From Mesopusillimonas faecipullorum (GTDB taxonomy: Bacteria > Pseudomonadota > Gammaproteobacteria > Burkholderiales > Burkholderiaceae_B): DNA of 64,000 nucleotides. Positions within the stretch are counted from its first letter, which is position 1. Each line of letters opens with the position of its first letter. This document shows positions 1 through 8,800 of this stretch, piece by piece. Position numbers and translations under genes: made by a program. The stretch covers positions 1 through 64,000 of the forward strand of contig NZ_JACDXW010000007.1 in NCBI RefSeq assembly GCF_020539505.1, in the 5' to 3' direction. The notes under the pieces were generated by a model that saw only the letters and a program-made list of their open reading frames with translations, did not search any database and was not told where the DNA came from.

Positions 1-59
1 TGCGGCGGCATCAGCTTCCTGACAACCTGTTCTTTGAACTCTGCGCTGTAACTAGGCAC
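1..59 (-). CDS. IS3-family transposase OrfA, N-terminal fragment
   Basis: A GTG start at 59 on the minus strand opens a frame reading VPSYSAEFKEQVVRKLMPP before the window ends. The pattern Y-S-x-E-F-K-x-Q-V-V is typical of the start of the helix-turn-helix OrfA of IS3/IS911-type elements, which binds the IS ends and is usually joined to the DDE OrfB by a programmed frameshift. Only 19 residues are visible, so group and integrity cannot be judged. No good ribosome-binding site is obvious, as is common for IS genes. Confidence 0.6.
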   Translation of the reverse strand, partial: MPSYSAEFKEQVVRKLMPP

Positions 60-133
60 TGCTTCACTCCGTCCGCCCCCTCAAATATTCAAATCAACTG
101 AGCGGACATCTATTGTGACTGAGGGGGACCTCA
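1..133 (-). mobile_element. End of an IS3-like insertion sequence (partial)
   Basis: This is the outer end of an insertion element that runs off the left edge of the window. It carries the first 19 codons of an OrfA-type transposase on the minus strand, with about 75 bp of non-coding DNA outside it. Read on the minus strand, the likely terminus begins TGAGGTCCCCCTCAGTCAC near position 133, which fits the TG start usual for IS3-family ends. The neighbouring DedA-rhodanese frame loses homology at this point. The exact boundary and the family group are inferred, because the other end and any target duplication lie outside the window. Confidence 0.6.
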
Positions 134-864
134 AGGGGAATAGCGCCTGGAATACGGCCTTGTGATTGCATCAAAGGGCTGCGGACATCCACCACGACCG
201 GGCGGATGTCTGAGGCCAGCATGTCATGCAGTTCCTCTACGCTGACCTTATCCATGCGCAGCGCTTTTACGAAGCGATAGCGTTGCCACCACTTCTTGGC
301 AATGAAGAGTGCAAGCACAATGGCCAGCAACAAAGCACCCACCATTCCCAGGCTGACCAATACCGCCAAGAGTTCGTCTACCGCCGTGCTAAAGAGTGAC
401 CCCAAGTAAACGGCAGAGCCTGCCCAGATGGCGGCGCCGATGCTGTCGAAAAGCAAGAAGCTGCGTCGCCGCGTACCTACGGCGCCGGCCAATACACTTG
501 CGATGGAAGCAAAGCCAGGGATGAACTTGGCTACCATCAGGGATGGCGAGCCCCAGCGCAAGTAAAGAGACTCGGTCTGGCGTATGCAGGAATCGGGCGA
601 GAGCGATATGCGGCAAAGCAGCGAAAGCAGCTTGGCGCCGTACCGCCTGCCGGCCAAATACCATAAGTAATCCGCAATCATGGCACCCAGCACGGCCACG
701 CCTATCAAAGCAAGCGGGCCATAGCCGGCGGCCTCATGCAGCGCACCGGTTATTACCAGAATCGGGTAAGCCGGTATGGGGGCGCCTGCCTGTTCAATCA
801 GCACGTTGAAGAACACGACCAGCAGGCCGTGCTCTTCGATAAGTTGAAGGATGGATTCCATCAT
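94..864 (-). CDS. DedA-family membrane protein with truncated rhodanese domain
   Basis: A DedA/SNARE-associated membrane protein. This family consists of undecaprenyl-phosphate or phospholipid translocases that support envelope homeostasis. Residues 1-190 carry the typical hydrophobic segments, with an E-x-x-G-A-P-I-P motif (residues 24-31) and the F-I-P-G-F motif (residues 114-118). After a basic stretch (KKWWQRYRF) a rhodanese-like domain begins (VEELHDMLASDIRPVVVDVR), but it stops after about 30 residues. The last 13 or so residues are encoded by the end of an insertion sequence, so the rhodanese part, including any catalytic Cys, is lost. The gene overlaps the upstream cytochrome b561 gene by ATGA, which suggests one operon. 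The DedA domain looks intact, so transport activity may persist. Confidence 0.8.
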   Translation of the reverse strand: MMESILQLIEEHGLLVVFFNVLIEQAGAPIPAYPILVITGALHEAAGYGPLALIGVAVLGAMIADYLWYLAGRRYGAKLLSLLCRISLSPDSCIRQTESLYLRWGSPSLMVAKFIPGFASIASVLAGAVGTRRRSFLLFDSIGAAIWAGSAVYLGSLFSTAVDELLAVLVSLGMVGALLLAIVLALFIAKKWWQRYRFVKALRMDKVSVEELHDMLASDIRPVVVDVRSPLMQSQGRIPGAIPLEVPLSHNRCPLS

Positions 865-1421
865 GGCCGCAGCTCCTGCGCCCTCCCGGCAAACGGCAGC
901 ATGCGGGTCAAGATCGTGTCCTGCTTGATGAAGTGATGGTGCAGCGCGGCGCCTATATGGCCGACCAAGGCTACCACCAGCGTGTAGTTCAAGGTGACAT
1001 GAACCTGTTTAAGAATGGCACCTAGTTCGGCGTTCTTGGCGACCAGATCGGGCAATGGCACGACGCCAAACCACACCACCGAAAAGCCCTGAGCAGAGCT
1101 CATCAGCCAACCGCTTACGGGAATGGCCAGCATCAGGAGGTAAAGCACCCAGTGCCCGGCGTGCGCAGCCAATCTGGCCATTGCCCCCATATGGGAGGGC
1201 AGTTGCGGTGCGGGGTGGCTCATACGCCAGGCCAAGCGTACGACAGCCAGCACCAGCAGGCTTATGCCTGCCCATTTATGCCAGGAAAATAGCTTCAGCT
1301 TATTCGGCGACAAGGGTAAATCCACCATGTAGAACCCCAGGGCGAAAGTACCGATCATGCCCAGCCCGACCAGCCAATGCAGAAAAATGGCGGTGGAGGT
1401 ATAACGGGGGGCGGTGTTCAT
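861..1421 (-). CDS. Cytochrome b561 family protein
   Basis: A small di-haem membrane cytochrome of the bacterial b561 family (186 aa, usual length about 175-190), which oxidises quinol at the inner membrane. Four hydrophobic segments are visible. Likely haem-ligand histidines lie in FLHWLVG, FSWHKWAG, HAGHWVLY and LVGHIGAALHHHF. The start has a good Shine-Dalgarno stretch (GGAGAGAG just upstream). The stop overlaps the start of the dedA-like gene, implying translational coupling. A perfect dyad lies about 115-135 bp upstream of the start and may control the operon. Electron acceptor unknown. Confidence 0.85.
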   Translation of the reverse strand: MNTAPRYTSTAIFLHWLVGLGMIGTFALGFYMVDLPLSPNKLKLFSWHKWAGISLLVLAVVRLAWRMSHPAPQLPSHMGAMARLAAHAGHWVLYLLMLAIPVSGWLMSSAQGFSVVWFGVVPLPDLVAKNAELGAILKQVHVTLNYTLVVALVGHIGAALHHHFIKQDTILTRMLPFAGRAQELRP

Positions 1422-1535
1422 GTTCTCTCTCCGGAAGGCTGTGGGGCAGATGCGCTTCCAAGGGCGCTTGGTTATTCCATATAAGTCATTTTATTAAAAA
1501 CAAAAATGAAGAAAAAGGTGTTTGTGATGCATAGT

Positions 1536-1555
1536 TTGTCCTATAAATAGGACAA
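1536..1555. promoter_or_regulatory. Perfect 20-bp dyad, candidate operator
   Basis: TTGTCCTATAAATAGGACAA is a 9-bp inverted repeat with a 2-bp centre. It lies in the 174-bp gap upstream of the b561-dedA operon and downstream of the DUF4239 stop. On the minus strand the first half-site could double as a -35 (TTGTCC), with a weak TATGCA 16 bp on. Symmetry and size fit a dimeric repressor site. No regulator gene is adjacent, so the cognate protein is unknown. Confidence 0.4.
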
Positions 1556-1595
1556 TGATTGCGGTTCTTGGCATAGGCCTAACAAAGGCAGCCGG

Positions 1596-2387
1596 CTAAT
1601 TCGACACCAAAGGTTGATGCGGCATGGTGATGTGCTCGTACAGCGCTTCCAGATTGTCCGGCATGGCGTGAATAATGCCTTCGCCGGGTACGTCGACCTC
1701 GGCAATCATGAACAGCGACAGGGCAATCAGAATAGGGAAGGTGACAATCAAGAGATTGTTTCCCTTAACGTGCCGGGCGTTATAACCGATAAGGAAGTTG
1801 GTACACAGCGCAAACACGATCAGCATGATCCATGCCGGTAGTGGAATTTGCCGGCGCCAGCTAGACAGCGTTTTTTGCTGGGAGGCGTAAAGCTCGTCGC
1901 TGGCGTCAAGTAGGGAATCCAGCGCCATGCTGGGAGCACGTTTGGCCATATTGGTAAGCAGCATCCACATATGTGTTTGCAACTGAATAGACTGCATACG
2001 CAGCGGCAGGCGATCTTCGGGGCTGGTCGTATTGTAGAAACTGATGCGTATTTCTAAATACCTTTTAAGCAGGCTTTGGGCTTGGGCTTGTTGTGCCGGT
2101 TCAAGCAAGGCTGTGCGCTGGTAGACGTGACCGATGGCAAAGGCTTCATTCTCTTCTGCGTGCACGCGCTCGTTATAGCCCGAAATTGCAAAAGACAGCA
2201 TGAAGCCTATCAGCAGCCCAAACAAAGACAAGGTGGCGCCCAGCACAATTTTAAGTTCGTCGTCGGCGACTTTGCCCTGCTTGTCGTGTCGACGGCGCAT
2301 AAATTTGCCGAATAGCGCGATAGCGGCAAATGCTGCAGCGGCAACAGGTAAAAAAACCAGCGAATAAAAATTGATCTGGGCAGGCAT
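1596..2387 (-). CDS. DUF4239 (bestrophin-like) membrane protein
   Basis: An integral membrane protein of 263 aa matching the DUF4239 / bestrophin-like family, whose biochemical role is not established. Hydrophobic segments lie near residues 8-28 and 48-70 and as a pair near 185-230. Between them is a soluble, largely helical region (about 75-180) with conserved N-E-A-F-A-I-G-x-V-Y-x-R and R-x-Y-x-x-x-R patterns. It is transcribed in the same direction as dsbA upstream, but a structured gap of over 140 bp suggests independent expression. The Shine-Dalgarno is weak. Confidence 0.7.
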   Translation of the reverse strand: MPAQINFYSLVFLPVAAAAFAAIALFGKFMRRRHDKQGKVADDELKIVLGATLSLFGLLIGFMLSFAISGYNERVHAEENEAFAIGHVYQRTALLEPAQQAQAQSLLKRYLEIRISFYNTTSPEDRLPLRMQSIQLQTHMWMLLTNMAKRAPSMALDSLLDASDELYASQQKTLSSWRRQIPLPAWIMLIVFALCTNFLIGYNARHVKGNNLLIVTFPILIALSLFMIAEVDVPGEGIIHAMPDNLEALYEHITMPHQPLVSN

Positions 2388-2438
2388 ACTAACTTTACGC
2401 TTCTTGAAACGGATTTTGATAGCTGCTTGCGGCGGATT

Positions 2439-2507
2439 GCTTGCTGCTATTCAAGCCTTGCCAAATAGCAGCAAGCGGTTGGCGGATAGTCTATCCGCCA
2501 ACCGCTT
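2439..2507. repeat. Two overlapping inverted repeats
   Basis: A perfect 16-bp stem with a 3-nt loop spans 2473-2507. A second perfect 13-bp stem (2439-2451 with 2464-2476) shares four bases of its 3' arm with the first. The two hairpins therefore cannot both form fully. They lie between dsbA and the DUF4239 gene. Neither is followed by a T-run on either strand, so a simple intrinsic terminator is not supported. A Rho-independent-like end for dsbA, an mRNA-stability element or a repeat-family relic are all possible. Confidence 0.6.
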
Positions 2508-2529
2508 GGATCACAATGGTGCGAGGTGC

Positions 2530-3162
2530 TTACTTGGGTGTTTTCAGCAAACGGCTGACTTCATCCAGAGCACTTTGATAGTCGCCCGTCATGGAAGGCG
2601 AAACGACATACTTGCCGTTAACGCCGAAGGTGGGCGTGCCGTCTATTTTGTACGCCTTAGTTAGCTCATTGGCGCGGTTGACCTTGGCCTGCACACCAAA
2701 AGAGTTGAAGGTAGATTCAAACTGAGCACGGTCTATACCTTGGTCGGCAGCCCAAGCAATGATGGACTTGGCGTCAAAGATGCGCTTGCGCTCGTCGTGT
2801 ATGGTTTTGAAGACCTTGGGGTGTAGGTCGAGCCGATTCAGGCTTTCCAACGAGTAATACAGCTTTTGCAGATCGACCATGGAAGCGTTGAAGGCCACGG
2901 GGACAGCGCGAAAGACCACATTGTCAGGCAGGCTGGGACGCCATTTTTCGATAAGGGGCTCGATGGCAGCGCAGTGATTGCAGCTGTAGGCGAAGAATTC
3001 CAAGACTTCGGATTTTCCCGGGGTGTCGGAGGGCTGGGCGGGTTCAAGCACCAAATAACGAGGCTTGGCGGTTTGTGCCTGAGCAGGCATCAAAAACAGC
3101 AAGGACATGCAGCCCAGAACCAGGCTGGCAAACGTGCGGGAAAGCAAAGAGGCGTACGACAT
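2530..3162 (-). CDS. dsbA: Thiol:disulfide interchange protein DsbA
   Basis: Periplasmic thioredoxin-fold oxidase that introduces disulfides into exported proteins. A signal peptide (about residues 1-29, ending MPAQAQ-T) precedes the mature chain. The redox site is in FAYSCNHCAAIEP (CxxC = C-N-H-C), and the cis-Pro loop is in IDGTPTFGVNG. Length (210 aa) is normal for the proteobacterial family. A Shine-Dalgarno AGGAA precedes the ATG. The SPOR-domain gene lies 75 bp upstream on the same strand. DsbD, encoded near 43-45 kb, belongs to the opposing reductive pathway. Confidence 0.93.
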   Translation of the reverse strand: MSYASLLSRTFASLVLGCMSLLFLMPAQAQTAKPRYLVLEPAQPSDTPGKSEVLEFFAYSCNHCAAIEPLIEKWRPSLPDNVVFRAVPVAFNASMVDLQKLYYSLESLNRLDLHPKVFKTIHDERKRIFDAKSIIAWAADQGIDRAQFESTFNSFGVQAKVNRANELTKAYKIDGTPTFGVNGKYVVSPSMTGDYQSALDEVSRLLKTPK

Positions 3163-3237
3163 ATGGCAATTCCTGTAGGCTAAGGCTTGGGTTCAGACCA
3201 TTGATCGACCGGCAAGTTCAATACCGACCCCGAAAGA

Positions 3238-3978
3238 TCAAGGGCGCACCACGGTGGATTCTATCTTGGCTTCGCTAAGTTGCACACGAGAGCGGTTCAT
3301 TTCGTCTATGCCCTTAAACGGGCCGACGCGCACGCGGTACAACTGAGCGCCGCTGACTTGGGCGGTTTGCACCTGTACGGGCAGGCCCATCATCAGGATA
3401 CGCCCGCGCATAGACTGCGCATCGGTTTCCGAGCGAAACGCACCTGCTTGCAAAAAATAGGTGGTGTTGGTTTGCGCGGAGGCCACCGTCTTGGGTTCAG
3501 CCGCAGGCTTTTGCGTTTGGGCTGCAGCCGGGGCTTGCGGCTGGGCTGGTGCTTGAGTAGAGGGCGACGCAGGCTTGGCGGGCGGGGGTGGGTCAGTCGA
3601 TTGTGCGGCAGCCCCCAGCGTCGCCAGCAGTGCGCCGATGTCGTCCTGAGCCGGTGGGCTGGAGGGCGATGGCGTGGGAATGCCGGAGGGCAAGGGCGTG
3701 GGGGCGGTGGCCGTACCCTGGCTGGCTTGGCCGGCGGGGCCGGTCATGCCATACAAGCCCAGATTGGGATCCGGCGCTTCACGCACGTCGGGCAATAAGG
3801 TCTGCGCAGGCGCGCGACTGAACTTGTCCTTGAAAGGCATGGGCACTTGCGTGACAAAGTAGGCCACGGCAGCGGCGGCAGCCAGCCCAATGAGAAGGCC
3901 GGCCAGCACGCCAAACAGGGTGCTACCGCCTTTCGTTTTTGAGGAAGCCGGCTTACGCCGTTGCCTGCTAGTGGCCAT
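3238..3978 (-). CDS. SPOR-domain protein (FtsN-like)
   Basis: A 246-aa bitopic inner-membrane protein. A basic cytoplasmic N-terminus (RQRRKPASSKTK) is followed by one membrane span (about 22-43), a Pro/Ala/Gln-rich periplasmic linker (about 60-165) and a C-terminal SPOR domain (about 170-246; YFLQAGAF and YRVRVGPF repeats). SPOR domains bind denuded glycan strands at division septa. FtsN of E. coli has this plan, but sequence alone cannot distinguish FtsN from other SPOR proteins. It starts 5 bp after argS ends, so the two are probably co-transcribed, an arrangement found in several betaproteobacteria. Confidence 0.8.
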   Translation of the reverse strand: MATSRQRRKPASSKTKGGSTLFGVLAGLLIGLAAAAAVAYFVTQVPMPFKDKFSRAPAQTLLPDVREAPDPNLGLYGMTGPAGQASQGTATAPTPLPSGIPTPSPSSPPAQDDIGALLATLGAAAQSTDPPPPAKPASPSTQAPAQPQAPAAAQTQKPAAEPKTVASAQTNTTYFLQAGAFRSETDAQSMRGRILMMGLPVQVQTAQVSGAQLYRVRVGPFKGIDEMNRSRVQLSEAKIESTVVRP

Positions 3979-3983
3979 GAGCT

Positions 3984-5669
3984 TTACATCCTTTCGGGCG
4001 CGGAAACGCCTAACTGTGCCAAACCGTTGGCCAGCACTTGTCGAGTGCCGTGAGCCAGACGCAAGCGAGCTTGCTTGAGGGCCTCGTCATCGACGCGTAC
4101 CCGCTCTGCGTTATACCAAGCGTGGAAGTCAGCTGCGCATTCACGCAGCCAGAACGCTACTTGGTGGGGTGCCAGGTCGTTGGCGGCTTGCGTGAGCATA
4201 GCGGGATATTCGGCCAGTCGCTGTAAAAGCGCGATTTCGGTGGGCGCCTGCAATAGGGAAATATCGGCGGATTCCAGTGCTTGCTCGGGTACGCCGGCTT
4301 GGTTCAGCATAGAGCAGATGCGCGCATGTGCGTACTGAATGTAGTACACGGGGTTCTCGTCGCTTTTTGAAAGCGCGAGATCGACATCGAACACGAACTC
4401 GGAGTCGGCGCGGCGTTGGGCCAAAAAGAAGCGAACCGCGTCTTGCCCTACCCAATCGATGAGGTCGCGCATGGTGACATAGCTGCCAGCGCGTTTGGAG
4501 ATCTTGACCTCGGCCCCGTCCCGCATCACCTTGACCATCTTGTGCAAGATGTACGAAGGGAATTCTTTGGGGATGCCCAGATTCAGTGCTTGCAAGCCTG
4601 CGCGCACCCGTGCGATGGTGCCGTGATGGTCGCTACCTTGGATATTAATGGCGTGATGGTAGCCGCGCTCCCATTTGGCCACGTGGTAGGCCACATCGGG
4701 CACGAAATAGGTATAGCCGCCTTCGCTCTTGCGCATGACGCGATCTTTGTCGTCGCCGGTGCCCAGTTCGGTGGTGCGCAGCCACAGCGCACCGCCGTCT
4801 TCGTAGGTGTGGCCGGAATCGACCAGCGCCTGAACCGTGCGTTCGACGCGACCGTCGGTGTATAGAGAGCTTTCGAGGTAGAAGTTGTCGAACTTCAGGC
4901 CGAAGGCCTGTAAGTCCAGATCTTGCTCACGGCGCAGATAGGCAACGGCAAAGCGGCGGATGTCGCTCAAGCTGTCTACATCGCCGGTAGCCGTGACGGA
5001 CTCGCCATCGGCGGCCTGTACAGTGGCTTGCGCCTGGAAGTCGCGGGCGATATCCAGAATGTAGTCGCCCTTGTAGCCGTCTGCGGGAAACTCGGCGGCT
5101 TCGGGAGCAATACCGCGGGCACGCGCCTGTACGCTGATAGCCAGGTTGTCGATTTGGTTGCCGGCGTCGTTGTAATAGAACTCGCGCGTAACCTGCTTGC
5201 CTTGGCTGGCCAGCAACCGGCACAGAGAGTCGCCCAGCGCAGCCTGGCGCGCATGGCCCACGTGCAAAGGGCCGGTAGGGTTGGCCGATACGAATTCGAC
5301 CAGTACTTTATCTGGCGAGGCCGGGCGGTGGCCAAAGTAGGCGCCTTCTTGCCAGATATGCGCCAATACGGCTTGGTGCACGGCAGCAGTAAGACGGATA
5401 TTGATAAAGCCCGGCCCTGCGATTTCCGCGGAGGCGATCAGATCGGCGGCTTGAGGCTGAGCCAGCAGCGCTTGCACGATTTGTTCGGCCAACTCACGCG
5501 GGTTGCGTTTGGCGGCGCGAGCCAATTGCATGGCCACGTTGCAGGCGACATCGCCATGGCTGGCAACTTTGGGCCGTTCTAGTTGAATGTCGGGCGTGGC
5601 GCCTGGCACGACGGTTTCGACCGCGGCGGCCAGCAATTCGATGAGTGTTTTTTGTTGCCCAGGAAGCAT
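3984..5669 (-). CDS. argS: Arginyl-tRNA synthetase
   Basis: Class I aminoacyl-tRNA synthetase that charges tRNA-Arg. The order is an N-terminal Arg-specific Add1 domain, a Rossmann catalytic core with the HIGH-type motif in [17 protein letters not shown], a KMSKS-equivalent in [13 protein letters not shown], and an all-helical DALR anticodon-binding C-terminus. The length of 561 aa is full. There is no strong Shine-Dalgarno before the chosen ATG, but the N-terminus fits the family. The SPOR-domain gene follows after 5 bp. Upstream is the RHS gene on the same strand with a 139-bp gap. Confidence 0.95.
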   Translation of the reverse strand: MLPGQQKTLIELLAAAVETVVPGATPDIQLERPKVASHGDVACNVAMQLARAAKRNPRELAEQIVQALLAQPQAADLIASAEIAGPGFINIRLTAAVHQAVLAHIWQEGAYFGHRPASPDKVLVEFVSANPTGPLHVGHARQAALGDSLCRLLASQGKQVTREFYYNDAGNQIDNLAISVQARARGIAPEAAEFPADGYKGDYILDIARDFQAQATVQAADGESVTATGDVDSLSDIRRFAVAYLRREQDLDLQAFGLKFDNFYLESSLYTDGRVERTVQALVDSGHTYEDGGALWLRTTELGTGDDKDRVMRKSEGGYTYFVPDVAYHVAKWERGYHHAINIQGSDHHGTIARVRAGLQALNLGIPKEFPSYILHKMVKVMRDGAEVKISKRAGSYVTMRDLIDWVGQDAVRFFLAQRRADSEFVFDVDLALSKSDENPVYYIQYAHARICSMLNQAGVPEQALESADISLLQAPTEIALLQRLAEYPAMLTQAANDLAPHQVAFWLRECAADFHAWYNAERVRVDDEALKQARLRLAHGTRQVLANGLAQLGVSAPERM

Positions 5670-5808
5670 AGGTAAGAGTCAGTATGCCTGGCGCGGGTTC
5701 CGGTTTCGAGCCGGATGCGGCACAGGCCGGCGAAAAGCCCGATTATCGCATGTCCCGCGCCCAGAGGGCAGGTAGTAAAAAGGATGCCATCGGCGTCCCT
5801 TAGGCCAT

Positions 5809-8800
5809 TCATGGCATCGTCCATCCCAGCGTCTCTTGCAACCATTGCGTATAGCCTGCCATATCCACCTCACCAACAGCGCTTCCGTCCTTAGCACGCC
5901 AGTCTTCGAAACGTTGAATGAAGGCCTCGGTGCTTTGCCTATGCGGTGCCCCCAGGGCGTCCAAGGAGCCTTGCCGCCAAACCAACATGTCATGAAAGGC
6001 GTCGTCTACGCGCCGGTCGCCGTCGTATAGCCAACGCAGGCTACTGGGCCGGTCATCGTGCAAAATGGGGTCCGTGACTTGTTGGTCTGCCAAGGGCCCG
6101 GCCAGCCAATTTACGCCGGCCAAGCCGCCTTGCGCCAGCATCCAGTTCAGCGCCACATCTGATAAATCGCCTGAAGAAGCGGGGATATAAAGCCCGGTAT
6201 AGGGGCCTTGACCGCCGCCCACATTGGCATGCCCGCCAACAAAAGGGACTTCGATAATATTGTTGTTGCTTGAGCCGGATGTAGACGTCAAAGGAAACCA
6301 GCTGCGGTATTCATGCAAGGCGACGGCATGCGCCACGCGTGTCCAGGCAGGGTTGATGGAAAAATCAAACGCCCGATTCAGCGAACCGTGCAATCCCAGT
6401 TGGGCAACGGTATCGAACAAGCCCATAAAACGCAGGTCTACGCATGCCTGCAACAAACCCTGACCTGGGATGGCATAGCTGAACCAGCCATTTTGGGTAT
6501 GTTGGGCCACCATATTGCCAAAGTGGCGTGCCAGCGCGGCCCCGCGTGAATAGCCGATGACGTCGATAGGAAGCGTCACCCCGGCAGGCGCAAGACGCAG
6601 TGCGTCAAGAAACTGTTGCCACTGAGTCGTGACGATGCCGAATGCGGAATAAGCACCGATGGCGTCCAAGTCTACATAATAGGGATTGCTGGGGCCCGCG
6701 TGATAGTGCACCAAGCCATCGGCATAGCGCTGGCTCATTTTCCAGACATTCGCGCGATTCAAAGCGTCTTGCCGAGTGCCGTCAAAGGCAAACAGCAGCA
6801 GGCCTGTCGGGTCGATATGGCGTTGAGGTTGCTGGTGGGCATAGCCCAGGGCTTGCTGGCCCGGAACGGGGCCCATGGGGTCGGGTTCCAGATAGGCGCC
6901 CATGGCAGGCGAATAGGTGCGCAGAAGGTTGTCGTGCCATCCGGTAAAGGGGTCGGCAATCTGGCCCGGTAAACGCAGGGCCAGATCCAAGTCTCCCCAT
7001 TTGTGGGTTAGCTCTCCGGTGGGCGAATAGTGGGCCAGCCAGCGCACCCGCCGCTGTGGGTCAGTGACCATGCGGGGGGTTCCCAAAGGGTCTACGTGTA
7101 CCGCGTAAAGCCGTCCTTCGGGTGACTGTGCGTCATAGTCAATCAGGCCAATCAAGGCTTGCCCTGCGTACAGATAGCGTCGGCTAATGTGCCGAGCGGT
7201 CAAAGAAGGGCCGCCTGGTTCAGCGCCAGGTGTTTGCGTGCGAATCTCGGCGGCTAGACGCTGCCCAACGTACAGGTATTGCGTAGCCTGTGAGCCCTGC
7301 TGTGCACTGATTCGGTAACCGTGAGCATTGTGGCTGTACTGGGCAACACGGCCTTCGTTGTCGACCAACTGTACTAATCTACCCGACGGCCCGTAGCGTA
7401 AATGATGTTTGCCTACATGTAGTGGCAGGCCGGCGGCGTTGCGCCTGATTCGGGGTATGAAGCTGACGCCGCTCGAGGGTCTGGCAGCAGCCAAGCCACC
7501 GTCGGCGTGCCAGGCATACCATGCCTCCTGGTTTGTAGCGGCGGGCGTATGCGTCGTGCTTGTCAGCGTGGGCAGGGAAAGATCAGCGGGCACGGGTGGC
7601 AGAATCACGGGTGCTGCGCGTACCAATCTGGAGGCCTGGTCATGATGAAAGCGCCACCCTTGGCCGACGGTATTTTGCCCATGCCAATCGGCCATGTGCG
7701 TGATGTGTCCGTGCGCATCGTGGCTGCGCAAGTGCACCCACAGGGGTTCACTGCCGTTTCTTACACTTAATGTCAGAACGCCGTCATGCCTGTTGGTCTG
7801 CGTGTAAAGGCCATTCCCGTGCCAGTACGCTGTCGATGCTTGCGCGCTGCTCACGACACGATGTCGTTGCCCCTGCTTGTCTTCCCATTCCAAGCTGGCA
7901 AGGCGTCTATCGGAAAGCCAGCGGTAATGAAGCGAACCGCCTTCCGGCAGATGATGCACAGCTAAGCGACCGTTAGCGTCGTACTCAAATCGTTCTTCAT
8001 AATGCAGGGTCAGTTGGCCAGACTCGGGCAATGAGGGACGAGCAATTTGCCTGGTGGCAAGTCGACCTTGTTCGTCATGGGTAAGGGTTTCGCTTTCTGC
8101 GGGATGTTCCACCCTGACGATCTGATCGTTATGCCAGTGCAAACGCGTGCGCTCACGCTGTGCTTTTTGAGCGACCTCTATGCCTATCAATCTGTGCAGA
8201 GCGTCGTAATCGTATCGCCAGCGCCGGCCATCGGCAGCTTCGGCGCTGGCAAGCCCTCCTTGAGGGGTATAACGCAGTGATACTCTGCTAGTCAGCGGAC
8301 TGTGCCAATGCGAGCGTCTGCCGGCGGCATCGTAATGAATGACAAGCCCTGGCCATCCTTCCGGCGCACTCGGGTTTCCTTCTCCTAGTGTCAGAATGGC
8401 GCCGGACAAAGCATGGCGATCGGGGGTGTTGGACGCAAGCAAACTTAAACGTCGTCCTCCTGCCGAGAGTATCTGCGTTTGCCTGTCATTTTTGGAATGC
8501 AAAGAGCCCGAATAACTGATCGATAGGCCGCCCATACCTGGGTCGGCTGGCGCTTGCCAGACCTTGACGACGCGGCCCAAGGCATCGTAGTGCCAGGTGC
8601 GTAGACGGATTGCATCACGGCTAGGTGGATGGGTTTCAGAGATGCCGGTCGGCAGCCAATGATTTCCACTTTGCCGTTCAGGCTCATACAGATAGCGGCG
8701 TTCTCTGCCTTCTGGACCGCTTGCTGAAATCAGGCGTAAGCCGTGTCCCGCCCCCGCCGCTTCGTATTCGTAGCGCCACACGCCCAGAGGCGTGTCCATC

